Shown piece by piece: positions 1 through 6,000 of a stretch of 11,723 nt of DNA. The stretch comes from Clostridia bacterium. GTDB taxonomy: Bacteria; Bacillota; Clostridia; UBA1381. The DNA lies in NCBI GenBank assembly GCA_900751685.1, contig CAADSR010000047.1, positions 1-11,723 on the forward strand, in the 5' to 3' direction. Under the pieces are notes generated by a model, which was not told where the DNA came from, ran no database searches, and saw only the letters and a program-made list of their open reading frames with translations. Position 1 is the first letter of the stretch. Each line of letters begins with the position of its first letter. Position numbers and translations under genes: made by a program.

Positions 1-15
1 ATTCAAAAAGTAATA

Positions 16-21
16 TATAAT
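16..21 (+). promoter_or_regulatory. Possible -10 element upstream of the beta-galactosidase gene
   Basis: A TATAAT hexamer lies in the AT-rich stretch before the first gene, about 35 bases upstream of its start codon. The matching -35 element would fall outside the left edge of the window, so the promoter cannot be confirmed. In such AT-rich DNA a TATAAT match can easily arise by chance. Confidence 0.25.
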
Positions 22-55
22 AAAAGAAATAAACTATTTAAAGTGAGGAATTGGA

Positions 56-2968
56 ATGAAAATTGTACATTATTACGAAGATCCTTTCGTAAACCATATC
101 AATTGTGAAGACAATAGAGCTTACTACATTCCCTTTTCTGATAAGGAGACGGCGTGCAATTGCTGGAGGACAGAATCCGACCGGTATATTGATTTGGATG
201 GGGAGTGGCTTTTTAAATATTGCCCATCCGTTTATGAGTTGGAGGATTTTGTGCAAAAGCAGGAATATTCGGAGTTTGATAAAATAAAAGTGCCTTCCTG
301 CTGGCAGATGCTTGGATATGATCAGCATATGTACACAAACTCAAATTATCCTTTTTCATTTGACCCGCCGTATGTTCCTTCAGAGAATCCCTGCGGGGCC
401 TATGTCAAGCATTTTTCTTTAAAAAAAGAGCCCGGCAGATCATATTATCTTAATTTTGAAGGGGTGGATTCCTGCTTTTATGTATGGCTCAATGGCCAGT
501 TTACCGGATACAGCCAGGTCTCCCATTGTACGAGTGAGTTCCAGGTCACAGGCCAGCTTATGGATGGGGAGAACATATTGCATGTGTTAGTGCTCAAATG
601 GTGTGACGGCAGCTATCTGGAGGATCAGGATAAATTCCGTATGAGTGGGATCTTCCGGGATGTATATCTGTTAAAACGTGATGCGGAACATATTCGTGAT
701 TTTAGGATCACAACAAAAATAGATGGGACCATACAAATCGACACGGGCCGTCAAGAGGCTTCTTATGAATTATGGGACCAGGATGTGAAGCTGGGGGAAG
801 GAAAGGGAGAGTGTGCTTCTTTTCAAATAGAGCATCCAGTGTTGTGGAATGCAGAGCAGCCCTATCTTTATACACTTGTGATCCACTGCGGGCAGGAATA
901 TATCGTGCAGCAGGTGGGGATCAGGGAAATAGAGGTCAAAGGGCCGCTGGTGCTGCTCAATGGGCAGAAGGTACATATGAAGGGTGTGAACCGTCATGAC
1001 AGCGACCCGGAAACTGGGTATGCGGTAAGCCCTGAAAAGGCGCTTACCGATCTGCGGCTTATGAAGCAGCATAATATCAATGCGGTACGGACAAGTCACT
1101 ATCCAAATTCCCCATGGTTTTATGAAATGTGTGACCGGTATGGATTTTATGTAATAGATGAGGCTGACATTGAGACCCACGGCTGTAAACAGAGCGAGGT
1201 GCCTTATAATGGTGATAATTTTGGCCTCCTCGCACAAGATATACGCTTTAAAGATGCGATTCTTGACCGGGTGCAGCGGAATGTGATAAGGGATATCAAT
1301 CGGACGTCTGTTTTGATATGGTCCCTTGGAAATGAAAGCGGGTATGGAGAAAATTTTGAAAATGCGGGCGCTTGGGCAAAAGCTTATGATCCAACAAGGC
1401 TGGTGCATTATGAAGGCAGCATCCATCAAACTGGGGGGCATATCAATGATACTTCTATGCTGGATGTATACAGCACAATGTACGCTTCGCCGAAGTGGAT
1501 AGAGGAGTATTTTGCAAGCCCGGAGAATACAAAGCCCTATATGCAGTGTGAGTTTATCCATGCCATGGGCAATGGTCCCGGAGGAATCCGGGCATATACG
1601 GACTTAATGCAGCAGCATGAAGGATTTTTCGGGATGTTTGCCTGGGAATGGTGTGACCATGCTATTTATAAAGGGGAAAAGAACGGCCGGGCTGTTTATT
1701 ATTATGGCGGGGACCATGGTGAGCACCCGAATGACGGGAATTTTTGTGTAGATGGCATGGTATATCCTGACCGCCGTCCCCATACGGGGCTGTATGAATA
1801 TAAAAACGAAATAAAACCATTAAAGGCATTTATAAAAGATGGCAAAGTATATTTAAAAAATATGCTTGACTATACAAATGCGGCAGATTTGTTCCTACTC
1901 CGGTTCCATTTTTATACAGACGGCAGAAAAATAAAGGAATATGAACTGGATGCCCCGTATTTAAGCCCTCATAAAACGGCCGAGCTGGTGCTTCCTGAAA
2001 AAGCAGAAAGTGTCCTTCTTGAATACGTTTTAAAGCAAGGGCTTCCAATGCTCGATAAGGGACATATAACTGGAACTGATATGCTGGAGTTTAGCCGCCC
2101 TAAAATAACTTGTAAAAAAAAGAAAGGGACATTTGAAATTTCGGAAGATGAAAAGCAGGTCACTGTATCCGGAAATAGTTTTACTTATGTATATGATAAG
2201 TCCAGCGGCCTATTTTCACAGATTCAAAAAAATGGGGAGCATTATTTGGAGAAACCGATGCAATGGAATATTTGGAGGGCTCCCACGGATAATGACAGGC
2301 ATATCAAAAGAAGCTGGCAAGCATGTAGCTTTGATAATGTATCCACCCGCTGTTCCAACACAAAATGCCATGTAGAAGATGGTATTTGCCGTATCCGGTC
2401 GGATATTACAATAGGGGGAGTTTCCCATCAATGGATCGTAAAAATAGATGCCATATGGTCAATTGACGCAAATGGTTTGGTTTCTCTTGAGGCCAAGGTC
2501 AAAAAGAATCAAAAAGTAGCATGCCTGCCGCGGTTTGGGATACGGCTGTTTGTTGATAAAACGTTTGAACATGCGGAATATTTTGGATTTGGGCCATATG
2601 AGAGCTATGAGGACAAGTACTCCGCTTCGTACCGGGCCAGATTTTCGGCGCATATTTCACAGCTGCATGAGGATTATATCCGGCCGCAGGAAAATGGAAG
2701 CCATAAGGGATGTGTCTATGCAGCGATCAAGGCTGCAGGTAGAATAGTAAAAATCTATGGGGAAGATTTTTCATTTAACTTTTCAGAATACACCCAGGAA
2801 GAGCTGGAAAAGAAAAAGCACAACTTCGAGCTGGAAAAATCAGAACAGCATATTTTATGCATTGATTATAAACAAAATGGGATCGGCTCTAATTCCTGCG
2901 GGCCGGAACTAGATCATGCTTTTCGATTGGAGGGTGGTTTTCAATGGAACATTGAACTGGCATTTTAG
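56..2968 (+). CDS. lacZ: Beta-galactosidase, GH2 family (LacZ type), cytoplasmic
   Basis: This is a complete 970-residue glycoside hydrolase family 2 enzyme that should hydrolyse terminal beta-D-galactosides with retention of configuration. The acid/base is predicted to be Glu427 in the GNESGYG motif, and the nucleophile Glu499 in QCEFIHAMGNG. Glu373 and His375 in DEADIETHG correspond to the magnesium ligands of the E. coli enzyme. The N-terminal half carries the usual jelly-roll, immunoglobulin-like and TIM-barrel domains. The C-terminal half carries the beta-galactosidase small-chain fold, with WRAPTDND near residue 740 and GFGPYESYEDK and YIRPQENGSH near 840-880. It is somewhat shorter than E. 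coli LacZ (1024). There is no signal peptide, so it acts in the cytoplasm. The start is supported by GAGGA six bases upstream. It is followed after 69 bases by the exported esterase gene with no terminator between, which suggests an operon. The family is certain; the natural galactoside is unknown, and related GH2 activities cannot be excluded. Confidence 0.93.
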   Translation: MKIVHYYEDPFVNHINCEDNRAYYIPFSDKETACNCWRTESDRYIDLDGEWLFKYCPSVYELEDFVQKQEYSEFDKIKVPSCWQMLGYDQHMYTNSNYPFSFDPPYVPSENPCGAYVKHFSLKKEPGRSYYLNFEGVDSCFYVWLNGQFTGYSQVSHCTSEFQVTGQLMDGENILHVLVLKWCDGSYLEDQDKFRMSGIFRDVYLLKRDAEHIRDFRITTKIDGTIQIDTGRQEASYELWDQDVKLGEGKGECASFQIEHPVLWNAEQPYLYTLVIHCGQEYIVQQVGIREIEVKGPLVLLNGQKVHMKGVNRHDSDPETGYAVSPEKALTDLRLMKQHNINAVRTSHYPNSPWFYEMCDRYGFYVIDEADIETHGCKQSEVPYNGDNFGLLAQDIRFKDAILDRVQRNVIRDINRTSVLIWSLGNESGYGENFENAGAWAKAYDPTRLVHYEGSIHQTGGHINDTSMLDVYSTMYASPKWIEEYFASPENTKPYMQCEFIHAMGNGPGGIRAYTDLMQQHEGFFGMFAWEWCDHAIYKGEKNGRAVYYYGGDHGEHPNDGNFCVDGMVYPDRRPHTGLYEYKNEIKPLKAFIKDGKVYLKNMLDYTNAADLFLLRFHFYTDGRKIKEYELDAPYLSPHKTAELVLPEKAESVLLEYVLKQGLPMLDKGHITGTDMLEFSRPKITCKKKKGTFEISEDEKQVTVSGNSFTYVYDKSSGLFSQIQKNGEHYLEKPMQWNIWRAPTDNDRHIKRSWQACSFDNVSTRCSNTKCHVEDGICRIRSDITIGGVSHQWIVKIDAIWSIDANGLVSLEAKVKKNQKVACLPRFGIRLFVDKTFEHAEYFGFGPYESYEDKYSASYRARFSAHISQLHEDYIRPQENGSHKGCVYAAIKAAGRIVKIYGEDFSFNFSEYTQEELEKKKHNFELEKSEQHILCIDYKQNGIGSNSCGPELDHAFRLEGGFQWNIELAF

Positions 2969-3037
2969 ATAAAAATGTTCGTGCGTAAATAAAAAGGTGA
3001 AAAAAAAGGAAAACAACATGTTTAGGAGGATGATAAG

Positions 3038-6000
3038 ATGAAAGGCGGAAAAATTATTAGCTTATGGGTTGGGTTAATAATGCTGTTGATGTCCTGTTCG
3101 GGATGGGGGAGCATTGTAAGTGCGGCAGATGACGGATACTCTGTCCAGGTGTCTTATACGCAGTCAGGAAGTGTGTATCTGGCATCGGGGATGTATCATT
3201 ACCAATCAAATCAGAACAATACTTTATTTGCAAGCCTTGCAGTATACTGCAGTGATGGCACGCTGAAAGCAGTCAAGGTAAAGGATATTACCGCGGAAGC
3301 AGGCAGCGCAGGCGCTGAAAGCATTACCGGCATTGCTGCTCAAGCAGGTGATATGATAAAAGGTATGCTGTGGACAAAAGAAGGCATGAAGCCACTGGCA
3401 GCTGCCGCGGAGAAGACCGTAGCAGATGTGGCACCGACACCAACAGCCACAGCGCCAACGGTGCCTACGCCGACACCAACAATACCACCAGCACCATCAA
3501 CGCCAACACCGACAGCAACACCGGTCACATCGGACATTGTGTGGGATTTTGCAAAGTTTTCTGGGGATGGCGCGATTAATGCAGCGGCGGAAGTCAATGA
3601 AGATTATACGGTGGCAGGCCAAACCCTTGGCTTACATGTTGCACCGGGTGACCGCGTAACAACAGAGGGGCTTTTCTGGTCCGTGCCGTCAGGAACAAAG
3701 GCTGACGCTACTACCACTGTTACCAACAACCGGTATATGACATATACACCGTCTTATGACGGGACGATGTATATTACCTACAAGGGTGTTAACAATGCAA
3801 GCAATAAGCATCCGAGACTGTATGTTTCGTGCGGTGACAGCCTTGCATGTACAACAAAGGATGCAAACGCAGCACAGCTGGAGCCGAACCAGATGTATGA
3901 TAATAATTCCACCGATTTTGCTACGGCAGAATTTAAGCTGACCGGCGGTAAGACCTACTACGTCTGGGGTTATTATTATAACTCTTCGAGCAATCAATTT
4001 ACGGTTTCTAATGTAACTTTTAAAAAGGCAGAACAAACCGTGAGAACGCGGAATGTTTATGGCAGCAATATGCTCCTGCAAAGAGACCAGCCCATTTATG
4101 TAGATGGGAAATGCAAGGCTGTTGACTCTGTCATGGTAACACTGACAAATGAGAGGACCGGCCAGGCCGTCCAGACAAAGGCAGCAGATACGATAACAGA
4201 AGGGGCAGGCGGCGAAAAGGATTGGGGCGTGACGCTGGACGCTGTTTCTGATTATACGGATACTTATAAAATGACCATCACTGCCGGCGGAGCGCCAACA
4301 GTAGAATACACCAATATCATTTTGGGTGACCAGTATTTGTGCTCCGGCCAGTCAAATATGTGGAAAGAAGTATCCTACTATAAAAATCTTGATTCTACAG
4401 ATTTTAGCCAGACAGAGGTACAGAAACATCTGTCAGATAAAATCAGGGTAATGTATACAAAAGGCGCAGGCTGCTATGGGGAGACAGACCTCTGCTATGA
4501 CGCGCAGCATAATGAGGACTGGAGGGATTTTTCGTCCTATTCAAATGTAGCGGGGCTTCCGGCAGTCGCATTCAGTCTTGCAACAAAGCTATATGAGGAG
4601 GCAGATGTGCCGATCGGTATCATTTCAAACGCGTATCCGGGATCCTATATTTCTTCCTGGTTCCCAAACACAGGGATTGATGCCTGTAACGCGAATAAGA
4701 ATGGCACATCAAATGAGCGTAACTGGTATAACGGCAGAATCTATCCGATCCGGAACTTGAATTTGAGCGGTATCTTCTGGTATCAGGGTGAGGCGGACGC
4801 AAGTACAAAATATCATTCTGAGCCTTATGAATATTATAAAGAAATGATGACAAAGCTGATCGGTGACTATAGGACACTGTTCAGGAATGAGACGCTTCCT
4901 TTCTATTATGTCCAGCTTTGTAGGATCAATCCTGTGACGGATGAAAATAATCCGGACACCGGAGCGGCAATGAAGCTTCCGGTCCGCCTTGCACAGACAG
5001 ATACCTATCTGGAGCTGGAGGATAAGACCAATGTAGGTGTTGTAGGGACCCTTGATATTTATGGAAAATATCAGGCCTCAGAATCCTCAAACAGTGGGAA
5101 CTGCCGCAATGATATTCATCCGGGCCAGAAGAAGGTCATCGGTGACCGCCTTGCAGCATATGCGCTTAAAGATATTTATGGCAAGGAGGTATCCTCTCAC
5201 GGGCCGGTCTATCAATCCAGCGAAGTTGTTGGGGATAAGATCATTGTGACATATGACTGCACAGGCAGCCTCAAAATTATGGATCCGGCGCAGTATACAG
5301 ATGAAGTGGGAGCGAAAAAAATAACAGATGGAGAAATCAATCCTAATATCTTGAATGAATTTGAAATTGCAGGAGAGGATGGGATTTGGTATCCTGCAAC
5401 AGCACAGATCACTGGGGCAGACCAGGTGACGGTTTCAGCCGACCAGGTACAAAATCCTGTAAACTTCCGGTACGCGGCAAAAACAGATTATCCGGAAAGT
5501 GCGAACTTGACAGATGATTCTGGCATGCCGTCGTATGTATATATGCAAAGAGCAGCAAAGCAGCAGCCGACGGCGCCACCTACTGTGCCGCCGACATCTC
5601 AGCCAACACCAACGCCGACTTCAACAGCGGCACCCGCCATTGAAAAAACATATAGATTTGACTTCGGGAACAGCACGCCGGCGCAAGGGTATGACTATGG
5701 TGTGACGCCTGATATGGTATATGATATGTCTGATGTGTCAGGTGATTTCCAATATGGATTTTTAGGGACGACAGAAGAATCTTATGCAAAAGATGTATTG
5801 CCGTATGCGTTTGACAACCGGGCTATCGACGGATTCTCTGTGGTAAAGGGCCAATATAGCACTCTTTCCGCCGGTGGGACAGACTCCCCTGACGATGCGG
5901 ACAGCGACTTTATTGCGGTACCGAAGAAGACAGAGTATCAACCAGCAAACGGGTCGGACTATGAAGGCCGGTATCCGCTCCGCTTCTCCATGAAAGCGGA

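Noticed and set aside
770..1561. 263-codon open frame on the - strand inside the beta-galactosidase gene
   Set aside because: It lies wholly antisense to the conserved catalytic region, has no recognisable domain and no convincing ribosome binding site. It is a shadow of the GH2 reading frame.
2969..3037. Separate promoter or terminator between the beta-galactosidase and esterase genes
   Set aside because: The 69 bases hold no hairpin with T-run and no paired -35/-10 elements, only a good ribosome binding site.
3434..3523. Short repeated ACACCAACA-like units, considered as a CRISPR or tandem repeat array
   Set aside because: The units are short and irregular and translate in frame to a Thr/Pro linker; there are no spacers.
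3340..3659. Overlapping open frames on both strands across the first linker, with repetitive Val/Gly or His/Gln composition
   Set aside because: The repetition comes from the Thr/Pro codon run of the linker read in other frames. It is not a separate gene or a DNA repeat array.
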